A DNA stretch of 11,869 nucleotides from assembly GCA_910586045.1 (NCBI GenBank), contig CAJUIH010000007.1, positions 45,507 through 57,375 of the forward strand, read 5' to 3'. A model generated the notes under the pieces. It ran no database searches, had not been told where the DNA came from, and saw only the letters and a list, made by a program, of their open reading frames with translations. The first letter of the stretch is position 1. Each line of letters opens with the position of its first letter. The DNA comes from an uncultured Eubacterium sp. GTDB lineage: Bacteria; Bacillota; Clostridia; Lachnospirales; Lachnospiraceae. Both the position numbers and the translations under genes were made by a program. Below, in pieces: positions 1-6,072 of this stretch.

Positions 1-7
1 TTCTGAA

Positions 8-23
8 TGCGACAGCCCTTTTT
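8..23 (+). terminator. Right arm of a terminator cut by the window edge
   Basis: TGCGACAGCCC followed by TTTTT has the form of the 3' arm and T-tract of an intrinsic terminator whose left arm would lie before base 1. On the minus strand it would be the start of a hairpin (AAAAAGGGCTGTCGCA), so it may be bidirectional and end the leftward transcript. The same arm (GGCTGTCGC) recurs at 10031. The other arm is outside the window, so the hairpin itself is not seen. Confidence 0.4.
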
Positions 24-39
24 CGTGTTTCCGTGATAT

Positions 40-252
40 TCAGTGCATATATTCCCTGCGCTTTTCAATGTGGTGGTAGGCAAGGCCGTTTTTCGTGTAA
101 CCGCTGGTTGTATAAGAAATCTCCGGTTGTTCCTGTTCCGAACATACTTGCTGCAGTACGCTCCCAAAATTCGGGTTTTTCTTTTTTTCGCGCTGCTGTT
201 TTTCATCCTTGCGCTTGGAAACCGCATCGTGAAGCCCGGTTACGAAAATCAC
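40..252 (-). CDS. Small lysine-rich protein of unknown function
   Basis: I do not recognise a named family. The frame is open from 333 (TTG) to 40. The shorter GTG start at 252 gives 70 residues. It is very hydrophilic: a Lys/Glu/Gln-rich stretch (residues about 11-24) is followed by a tail with a YTTSGYTKNG segment and a HHIEKRREY end. That tail resembles, from memory only, short proteins of Clostridia that end in a YTxxGYT...REY-like motif. Start choice is uncertain. A strong purine block (AGGGAGGGGAG on the minus strand, near 286-296) precedes an out-of-frame ATG at about 281. That ATG opens a 10-codon ORF whose TGA overlaps the GTG at 252, which would allow translational coupling. The alternative TTG at 333 has AAGGA just before it. 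The gene lies downstream of the PHP gene on the same strand. It could be a chance ORF. Confidence 0.4.
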   Translation of the reverse strand: MIFVTGLHDAVSKRKDEKQQREKKKNPNFGSVLQQVCSEQEQPEISYTTSGYTKNGLAYHHIEKRREYMH

Positions 253-393
253 GTTTTCAATCCGGAATAAATAATTACCATTAGCTGCTTTACTCCCCTC
301 CCTGGTTGTAAATTTCAACAGTAACTGATACAAAAATCCTTTTTTGCGTTTATTTATTTCTTATATATAATATCGTCTGAAAACGGGATTTCT

Positions 394-1269
394 TTACCGC
401 GTGTTTGTGTTTTTTTGATTTTCTTGCAGGTCTTTGAAAGACTGCAGAAAGGCGTAAGGGATCCGCAGGTTTCCTTTTCCAATGCCAAGGTGAATCTGCG
501 GCTTATTAGCGCCATGAAAATCAGAGCCGCCGCTTACCAAAAGGCCGAACGCGTCGGCTATTTGGCGCATGCGCCGTTCATCCCGCGGGGAATTTTCCGA
601 ATAAACAGCTTCCATACCGCACATGCCGGCGTTTTTCATTTCCTGGATCAATTGTTTGAAAACAGGTTCTGGAAAGCCGCATAAAACCGGATGCGCCAAA
701 ACCGCCAGCCCGCCGGCGTTTTGGATCAGCCGCACCGCTTCGACGGGGGAAATTTTGGGTCGCTCGATATAACAGCGGCAGTGTTCCCCGATATATTGTG
801 TAAAAGCAGTGCGAATATCCGGAATCTGCCCGGTTTCATACAGAAAACGGGCGATATGGGCACGGGTCAAAATACTGTCCGGAAAGTGTTCCCGAATCTG
901 GCGCATCGATAGGGAAAACCCCTCTTCCCGCAGTTTTTGAGTCATACGTTCGTTGCGGGCAGTACGGAAATCCAGAAATTCCTGCAGCTTTTTTTTCAGC
1001 GGCGGATGTTCCGGCGACAGGTAGTAGCCGAGTACGTGAACCTCGCAGCCGTGGTAGGTTGTGGATAACTCGATGCCTGGCACCAGTTCGATCCCAAGCG
1101 CGTCGGCGGCTGCTTTTGCGGACGGAACGCCGTCCATCGTATCATGGTCCGTCAGGGCGATTGCGGCAAGCCCGGCTTTTTTTGCTTCGCCGGCCAGGGC
1201 ATCCGGGGCGAATGTGCCGTCGGATGCGCGGGAATGTACATGCATGTCTATGAGACGCGGATCATTCAT
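394..1269 (-). CDS. PHP-domain metal-dependent phosphoesterase (YciV/RNase AM type)
   Basis: This 291-residue cytoplasmic enzyme has the full set of PHP metal ligands. They are DMHVHSRASDG (His10, His12, Asp17), LTDHDT (Asp41-His42-Asp43), GIELS (Glu67), EVHVLGY (His78), a TRAHIAR histidine (138), LAHP (His193) and SGGSDFHG (Asp250, His252). Length and motif order fit the stand-alone PHP family that includes YciV/RNase AM (5'-to-3' exonuclease on short RNA) and 3',5'-nucleoside bisphosphate phosphatases. They differ from DNA polymerase PHP domains and from histidinol phosphatase. The exact substrate cannot be read from sequence. The start has a good AAAGGAG site about 9 bases upstream. It begins 30 bp after the channel gene's stop with no terminator between, so the two are probably one transcript. 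Confidence 0.88.
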   Translation of the reverse strand: MNDPRLIDMHVHSRASDGTFAPDALAGEAKKAGLAAIALTDHDTMDGVPSAKAAADALGIELVPGIELSTTYHGCEVHVLGYYLSPEHPPLKKKLQEFLDFRTARNERMTQKLREEGFSLSMRQIREHFPDSILTRAHIARFLYETGQIPDIRTAFTQYIGEHCRCYIERPKISPVEAVRLIQNAGGLAVLAHPVLCGFPEPVFKQLIQEMKNAGMCGMEAVYSENSPRDERRMRQIADAFGLLVSGGSDFHGANKPQIHLGIGKGNLRIPYAFLQSFKDLQENQKNTNTR

Positions 1270-1299
1270 AAAAAGAGGCTCCTTTCTTTGTGTAGCATT

Positions 1300-2877
1300 T
1301 TATTTTAGTTCGACTGCAATACTGCCCAAAAGCTCCCATGCGGCATCCCGTTCCTTTTTCTGTTCCGGCGTCAGTTGGTCGTAGGCGCAAAGCATCGGGT
1401 GCTGTCTTTGTCCATCGTGGCGCATAGCCCCGTAGGTCCAATTATAAAAGGTATAAAACCGCAGCCAGCGCAGATGGTCCAGCCTGCGGTACCAGTCCTG
1501 CACAGCCGGGTCTTTTTTGGATTCGCAGTATTTTTTGTAAGCTTTTTCTACCGTAGCCGGGGTAAGTTCCGTAATGGTTTCATCCTTTAGCAAAATCCGG
1601 ATTTTCATTAATAGATGGTCTGCGGCGGATATTTTAGATTCCCTGTGAAAATCGTCAAGCTGTTCCCAGCTCAGCGTAGGGTAGGAAACCGAACGGCAAA
1701 AAATCTCGTTGATGGTAACAGCCGCTTGGTTTAATGCCGTGCGCATAATCTGATTCGGCGTATAAATCTCCTCGTTTGTTCCAAAATAAGCTACGCCTGG
1801 CGCTTTTCGGTTGCTGTGCAGATGAATTTGTCCGGTAAGCCTGTAGTATTTATGTAAATGCCAGAAGATGCTCCAGCCCTCTGGTTCGTCATCCGTACAA
1901 ATGATAATGCGGTCGGCCTGTTCCAGTACCGCGTAGTGCATTTCCCAGCATTCATTGTGAAAAAAAAGCGAGTCCATCGTTTCAGACTCCTCGTCCAAAG
2001 AAAATACTTTATGCAGATATCGGTGCATGACAAGAAATTCTTTGGCATCTCCAAAAATATGGTAAGCCACATGCTGGTCTACAGAAATGACATTCGTAAG
2101 GATCGCACGCTCAAGAATACAGCGTCCATAATTGCCGAATCCAAGGATTACAATCTGTTTTTCATGCCCGCACAGCGGCCTGGAACGCCAATATTGTCTG
2201 GCACAGCAGTCATAACTGTGGAAGAAACGGATATTTCCGGAAAGATGGTCCTGTCCGTTTGTAGTTCTGGCGTAAACTTCGACCGGCAGCTTGTGAAGGT
2301 CAATTGCGCGGCTGTTTACGCCGATGTCGTTTTCTTTCATAAGAAAAATTTTGCATCTGGTTCCAATATTTTTTTTACGTGCTACGATTCTGGCGGGCGA
2401 TACATTGATAAACAGGCAGGGATAGTCTGGAAATTCCATTTGCTCATCTTTTTTTTCACCAAAAATAATGACGGTGTCCGGATCCTCTTTATAAATATTC
2501 GCAGCCAAAATGTTGGCCTCCGCGCCGAAATCCGCGAAATAATACCAATTTTTATGGCGCTGGAAATTCAGCAGAAACAGCGGAAGGCCTTCGCTGCTCA
2601 CAAAGGAAATCGCGGCGCCGAACAGGGTCATCATAATACCGGCTGACAATAAGAGGAAAATTACCCCTACCGCGTGTCCGAGCGGCGTCACCGGGATCAG
2701 GTCGCCATAGCCGACCGTGGTAAACGTAACCAGTGAATACCAGAAAGCATCGCCAAAGGAACGGATGGTAGACCTGCTGTCTGAATATTCGGACAAGAAA
2801 AGAATGGTCAAAAGTCCAATATAAATAAGCAGTAAGAGTACCGTTATGTATAGATAGATTTTTTTTCTTCTTTTCAT
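1300..2877 (-). CDS. K+ channel with tandem Rossmann-like regions and C-terminal RyR domain
   Basis: A 525-residue membrane protein. Residues about 7-28 form TM1. A pore helix and selectivity filter follow (TTVGYGD, 53-59), then TM2 (about 68-93): a two-TM Ion_trans_2 pore that should assemble as a tetramer. The cytoplasmic part has two Rossmann-like stretches. The first (about 110-205) has a degenerate glycine motif. The second (about 240-355) has GFGNYG at 246-251, as in TrkA-N/RCK nucleotide-binding domains that gate channels. The C-terminus (about 463-520, with LDHLRW, YNWTYG, MRHDGQRQHP and YDQLTPEQKK) fits the bacterial RyR domain (Pfam RyR, first seen in ryanodine receptors). Likely role: K+ flux gated by a bound nucleotide or similar ligand. 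The domain reading is from motif memory; ligand and physiology are unknown. The start has AAAGGAG about 11 bases upstream. Confidence 0.87.
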   Translation of the reverse strand: MKRRKKIYLYITVLLLLIYIGLLTILFLSEYSDSRSTIRSFGDAFWYSLVTFTTVGYGDLIPVTPLGHAVGVIFLLLSAGIMMTLFGAAISFVSSEGLPLFLLNFQRHKNWYYFADFGAEANILAANIYKEDPDTVIIFGEKKDEQMEFPDYPCLFINVSPARIVARKKNIGTRCKIFLMKENDIGVNSRAIDLHKLPVEVYARTTNGQDHLSGNIRFFHSYDCCARQYWRSRPLCGHEKQIVILGFGNYGRCILERAILTNVISVDQHVAYHIFGDAKEFLVMHRYLHKVFSLDEESETMDSLFFHNECWEMHYAVLEQADRIIICTDDEPEGWSIFWHLHKYYRLTGQIHLHSNRKAPGVAYFGTNEEIYTPNQIMRTALNQAAVTINEIFCRSVSYPTLSWEQLDDFHRESKISAADHLLMKIRILLKDETITELTPATVEKAYKKYCESKKDPAVQDWYRRLDHLRWLRFYTFYNWTYGAMRHDGQRQHPMLCAYDQLTPEQKKERDAAWELLGSIAVELK

Positions 2878-2910
2878 AATAGTCTGTCTCCTTTTTTGTA
2901 CTCACCTAAA

Positions 2911-2939
2911 AGTATAATGATTTCTGTACGGAAAGTCAA
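2911..2939 (-). promoter_or_regulatory. Promoter of the channel-PHP operon
   Basis: On the minus strand TTGACT (2934-2939) and TATACT (2911-2916) are separated by exactly 17 bp, close to the sigma-A consensus. The -10 lies about 34 bp upstream of the channel start codon, leaving a short leader that carries the ribosome site. No operator palindrome is evident. Confidence 0.7.
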
Positions 2940-2947
2940 TTATGCGC

Positions 2948-2976
2948 TTGCGCCGCCATACGGGCTGTGATATGCT
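2948..2976 (+). promoter_or_regulatory. Probable promoter of the small transporter pair
   Basis: TTGCGC (2948-2953) and TATGCT (2971-2976) are spaced 17 bp, with TGA directly before the -10 (extended -10 form). It lies about 45 bp upstream of the GTG start at 3020, back to back with the channel promoter. The hexamers are imperfect. Confidence 0.4.
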
Positions 2977-3019
2977 TAGACAAGGAATCGCATAAAATAC
3001 AGAAAGGAAGAAGATTGCA

Positions 3020-3361
3020 GTGAAAGAGTCCTTTGAAAAAAATAAGAAAGGAATCCTGCTTATGGTGGCCGCCGCAGTATTTGCGTGCCTGGGACAGCTA
3101 TTGTGGAAACTCTCCACTACCGACGGGGCGGGCTATTTGCTGGCAGGGTTTGTTTTTTACGGGGCCGGCGCCCTTTTGATGTTAATTGCGTACCGGTTTG
3201 GCAGTGTCTCCGTCCTCCAGCCGATGCTGAGTACGAATTATGCTCTAAGCGCGGTATTGGGCGTACTTGTTTTGGAGGAAAAGATCACGCTTTTAAAAGT
3301 GGTAGGTATCATGATTGTTACAACCGGCGTTATTTTAATCGGCGGGGGTGATGCGCAATGA
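3020..3361 (+). CDS. SMR/EamA-type four-helix transporter subunit 1
   Basis: A 113-residue, very hydrophobic protein. After a charged N-terminus (KESFEKNKKG) there are four predicted helices at about 11-29, 39-58, 65-85 and 90-108, the size and layout of small multidrug resistance or ArnE/F-type half-transporters. It carries the QPM-LS-NYALSAVLG and LEEKITLLKVVGI patterns typical of the EamA/SMR fold near helices 3-4. Translation starts at GTG, with an AAGGAAG site at about 3004-3010. Its stop overlaps the next gene's start (ATGA at 3358-3361), which implies translational coupling and a heterodimer with that product. The substrate is not readable: drugs, amines, lipid-linked sugars and polyamines are all possible in this superfamily. 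Confidence 0.8.
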   Translation: MKESFEKNKKGILLMVAAAVFACLGQLLWKLSTTDGAGYLLAGFVFYGAGALLMLIAYRFGSVSVLQPMLSTNYALSAVLGVLVLEEKITLLKVVGIMIVTTGVILIGGGDAQ

Positions 3362-3696
3362 TCCGTTTTTTAATGCTTTTTTCCCTGGTTTTAGGTATGA
3401 CGTTTATGGGCGCGCTGGCATCGGTTTTTCTGAAAAAGGCATCCGGCAGTGAAGATTTTTTTAAAATGCTGTGTAATGTGAATTTATATTTGGGCGGCGG
3501 CTTGTATCTGGCGGCGTCTGTACTAAATATTATCGTACTGCGGTATTTGGAGTATTCGGTTGTGCTGCCGCTGTCGTCGATTACCTATATCTGGACGATG
3601 GTACTGTCGTACCTGCTTTTAAAAGAAACCATTACCGGGCGCAAGGCGGCGGGCGTCTTATGCATTATCGCGGGTGCGGCCTGTGTGGCGCTTTAG
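3358..3696 (+). CDS. SMR/EamA-type four-helix transporter subunit 2
   Basis: A 112-residue protein with four predicted helices (about 3-24, 42-62, 66-87, 92-111). It ends in the usual small-EamA layout of a LLLKET-ITGRKAAGV turn before the last helix. It is not a copy of its partner: helix 1 carries FLKKAS, and the loop after helix 2 reads VLRYLEYSVVLPLSS. A coupled pair of unequal four-helix proteins fits the paired SMR/ArnEF-like arrangement, in which two small proteins act in antiparallel or pseudo-twofold form. Its TAG overlaps the TAA of the convergent AraC gene by 4 bp, so no terminator fits between them and the two transcripts must overlap at their 3' ends. Confidence 0.8.
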   Translation: MIRFLMLFSLVLGMTFMGALASVFLKKASGSEDFFKMLCNVNLYLGGGLYLAASVLNIIVLRYLEYSVVLPLSSITYIWTMVLSYLLLKETITGRKAAGVLCIIAGAACVAL

Positions 3697-4529
3697 GAAA
3701 ACGGCGGGTGGGTCTGCTTATATTCCCGCGGAGATACCCCTTTTGCCTTTTTAAATGCTTTGGAGAAATACAGGCTGCTGTCAAAGCCTACCGAGTTTGC
3801 GATGGCCGTTACCGAAAGGCTGCTGTTTTGTAATAAATAGCAGGCCTGTTTGATCCGAAACTGTGTCAGATATTCTTTCGGCGATACCTGCAGAACGGTT
3901 TCAAAGGAGCGGAACAGGTGGCTGCGGCTTAAACCGACATAATCGGCAATGTCTTCGATGGTAATCGGATACGAATAATTGGCGGCAATATAGGCAATGG
4001 CTTTTTGCACATACGTATGATAATTATTTTGTACCGGCGTATGATTCGATCCTTTTAAGTAGAGGGCCAGCGTCGTATAAAGCCGTCCGGTCATTTCGAC
4101 CGTGCTTTCAAAATCATTGCCGCGCAGGTCGTAGATATGGCGCATCTGGTGGGCGATTTCAGATCCGTAAGGCGTTTTTGCAATGACCGGATGATCCGGC
4201 GTAAAATCCGTGGCTTTTAATAGAATCGGGGCATCCGACCCATTGAAGCCGACCCATGCATATTCCCAGGGTTCTTTCGCGTCCGCGGTATAGGAAACTT
4301 CCGCGCCCGGATAAATTAAAAAAGAATCCCCGCCGCTTAGCGCATATGTTTTTCGGTTTACCGAAAGGCACCCTTTTCCGGCAATGACATGGTGGATCAG
4401 ATAATGGTCGCGAACCCCCGGACCCCACTGATAAAGCGGATGGCATTTCTGAAAGCCGGTATTGTAGACAGATAAAGATACCAGTTCTTTTTCGGTTGTT
4501 TTGTAAGAATTTTTATAATTGGCATTCAT
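3693..4529 (-). CDS. AraC-family regulator with cupin sensor domain (MsmR/RafR-like)
   Basis: A 278-residue transcription factor. Residues about 25-150 form an AraC-type cupin ligand-binding domain, with HPLYQWGPGVRDHYLIHHVI near 30-49, GGDSFLIYPG near 66-75 and WEYAWVGFNG near 88-97. These patterns are usual in AraC regulators of alpha-galactoside or related sugar genes in Firmicutes. The C-terminal part (about 173-275) has two helix-turn-helix units: IEDIADYVGLSRSHLFRSF at 191-209, and a second with ITAIANSVGFDSSLYFSKAF-like spacing at about 240-259, followed by GVSPREYK. Its start has AAAGGA about 12 bases upstream. It is divergent from galE across about 186 bp, so galE is a plausible target; the sugar ligand is inferred, not shown. 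Confidence 0.88.
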   Translation of the reverse strand: MNANYKNSYKTTEKELVSLSVYNTGFQKCHPLYQWGPGVRDHYLIHHVIAGKGCLSVNRKTYALSGGDSFLIYPGAEVSYTADAKEPWEYAWVGFNGSDAPILLKATDFTPDHPVIAKTPYGSEIAHQMRHIYDLRGNDFESTVEMTGRLYTTLALYLKGSNHTPVQNNYHTYVQKAIAYIAANYSYPITIEDIADYVGLSRSHLFRSFETVLQVSPKEYLTQFRIKQACYLLQNSSLSVTAIANSVGFDSSLYFSKAFKKAKGVSPREYKQTHPPFS

Positions 4530-4565
4530 GCGGTCACATCCTTTCCGTAAATTTGGGGCAGTCGT

Positions 4566-4594
4566 ATTATACTACCGTCTGGAAAAATCAGCAA
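4566..4594 (-). promoter_or_regulatory. Promoter of the AraC-family gene
   Basis: On the minus strand TTGCTG (4589-4594) and a perfect TATAAT (4566-4571) are spaced 17 bp. The -10 is about 37 bp from the start codon at 4529. It sits in the araC-galE divergent region. For galE itself I see no convincing -35/-10 pair, which would fit an activator-dependent promoter. Confidence 0.6.
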
Positions 4595-4715
4595 GGACAT
4601 ATGTGGGGAAATGCAACAAAATTACATGTTTATTAGACATTTTTTGCTGTACTTTTCCATGGAAGAACGATAAACTGAAACTATCAAAATACAGGAAGCA
4701 GAAAGGAGAACGAAA

Positions 4716-5732
4716 ATGGCAATTTTAGTTACAGGCGGCGCTGGCTATATCGGAAGCCACACATGTGTGGAACTGCTGCAGGCAGGATATGAGGTTGTGG
4801 TTTTGGACAACCTGAGCAACGCGAGTGAAAAATCCCTGGAACGGGTAAAGAAGATTACAGGAAAAGACGTTACGTTTTATAAGGGAGATATTCTGGACAG
4901 GGAAATTTTAAACAAGCTTTTTAAGGAAAATCAGATCGAAAGCTGTATTCATTTTGCAGGATTAAAGGCAGTTGGGGAATCCGTGCAAAAGCCATGGGAA
5001 TATTATAACAACAATATTGTAGGTACGCTGACGCTGACCGATGTGATGCGTCAAAATGGCTGCAAGAATATTATTTTTTCCTCTTCTGCAACGGTATACG
5101 GCAACCCGGCGCAGATTCCGATTACGGAAGAATGTCCGAAAGGCCAGTGTACCAACCCATACGGCTGGACGAAATCTATGCTGGAGCAGATATTGACGGA
5201 CATGCAGAAAGCGGATCCAGAGTGGAATGTGATTTTACTGCGTTACTTCAATCCGATCGGCGCGCATAAAAGCGGCATGATTGGGGAAAATCCAAACGGC
5301 ATCCCGAACAATCTGATGCCGTATATCACACAGGTTGCGGTAGGCAAGCTCAAAGAACTCGGCGTGTTTGGAGATGATTACGATACGCCGGACGGTACGG
5401 GCGTGCGGGATTATATCCATGTCGTAGACCTTGCGGTAGGACATGTAAAGGCATTAAAGAAAATCGAAGAAAAAGCAGGCCTTTGCATTTACAACCTCGG
5501 AACCGGGCATGGCTACAGCGTGCTGGACATCGTGAAAAATTTTGAAAAAGCAAACGGCGTGAAAATCCCATATGCGATCAAGCCAAGACGTGCGGGAGAT
5601 ATCGCGACCTGTTATTCCAACGCGGACAAAGCGGAAAAAGAACTCGGATGGAAAGCCGAAAACGGTATTTTGGAAATGTGCGAAGATTCCTGGAGATGGC
5701 AGAAAAATAATCCGAACGGGTATGACGAATAG
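4716..5732 (+). CDS. galE: UDP-glucose 4-epimerase
   Basis: This 338-residue cytoplasmic enzyme interconverts UDP-glucose and UDP-galactose with tightly bound NAD, linking the Leland pathway of galactose use with surface-polysaccharide precursors. It is full length. The Rossmann motif GGAGYIG is at 7-13, the SSSATVYG segment has Ser124, and the catalytic YxxxK is Tyr149/Lys153 (PYGWTKSMLEQ). The sugar-side motifs RYFNPIGAH (176-184) and GTGVRDYIHVVDLA (227-240) are also present. Residue numbering matches E. coli GalE closely. An AAAGGAG site lies about 8 bases before ATG. It is monocistronic, between the divergent AraC-type gene and a strong terminator. Some GalE-like enzymes also act on UDP-GlcNAc, and that cannot be excluded. 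Confidence 0.96.
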   Translation: MAILVTGGAGYIGSHTCVELLQAGYEVVVLDNLSNASEKSLERVKKITGKDVTFYKGDILDREILNKLFKENQIESCIHFAGLKAVGESVQKPWEYYNNNIVGTLTLTDVMRQNGCKNIIFSSSATVYGNPAQIPITEECPKGQCTNPYGWTKSMLEQILTDMQKADPEWNVILLRYFNPIGAHKSGMIGENPNGIPNNLMPYITQVAVGKLKELGVFGDDYDTPDGTGVRDYIHVVDLAVGHVKALKKIEEKAGLCIYNLGTGHGYSVLDIVKNFEKANGVKIPYAIKPRRAGDIATCYSNADKAEKELGWKAENGILEMCEDSWRWQKNNPNGYDE

Positions 5733-5812
5733 TTTGTATTGATCAGAAATAAGAACCGGACTATTTTGACAAACCTGCTCTATACGCGGGACTTTCGGGC
5801 ATGGATACCTGA

Positions 5813-5862
5813 AACCGGAAGCTGTCACGCCATGGTCGGCGTGTCAGCTTCCGGTTCGTTTT
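5813..5862 (+). terminator. Strong intrinsic terminator downstream of galE
   Basis: A 19-bp stem (5813-5831 with 5838-5856) with one T-T mismatch and a 6-base loop is followed by CGTTTTAT. It lies 80 bp after the galE stop. Bases 5733-5812 hold nothing I recognise. On the minus strand no good T-run follows, so it mainly serves galE. Confidence 0.9.
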
Positions 5863-5905
5863 ATACCGCAAATAACGCCCGGTTTTGCTGGCGATATCCG
5901 CTAAG

Positions 5906-6060
5906 GAACTGTATGTAAATAACCTATGATCTTTGCTTGTCTTTTTCTCCGACAGCACCATGCAAAAATCAGTTACATAGCCCGCTATGCGCCTGATTTT
6001 TGCATGGCACTCCCGAAGAAAAATCCGGCGCAAATATCACAGGTTATTTACATACAGTTC
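5906..6060. mobile_element. 155-bp fold-back element, MITE-like (copy 1)
   Basis: The ends are 25-bp inverted repeats (5906-5930 and 6036-6060) with one mismatch, of the form GAACTGTATGTAAATAACCT. The middle holds a perfect 15-bp stem (5958-5972 with 5993-6007) around an inner CATAG/CTATG palindrome, and the arms between are also partly complementary, so the whole unit folds on itself. A directly repeated CTAAG flanks it (5901-5905, 6061-6065), resembling a target duplication. There is no transposase inside, so it would be non-autonomous. A second copy lies inverted at 11615-11769. It ends 12 bp from the blaR1-like stop and may shape that transcript's 3' end. Confidence 0.8.
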
Positions 6061-6072
6061 CTAAGCAAAGCT

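Noticed and set aside
1858..2646. A 262-codon open frame on the plus strand
   Set aside because: It lies wholly antisense to the channel gene, whose motifs are certain; the translation shows no domain and has no good ribosome site.
394..2877. A known CBASS, Thoeris or CRISPR-type defence operon around the channel
   Set aside because: No cyclase, TIR, SLOG or Cas gene is adjacent; only the channel and a PHP enzyme are seen, so no named system can be claimed.
5906..6060. An ORF across the first 155-bp element (shadow frame at 5926-6159)
   Set aside because: The reading frame follows from inverted-repeat sequence and runs on into blaR1 antisense; no start site or domain.
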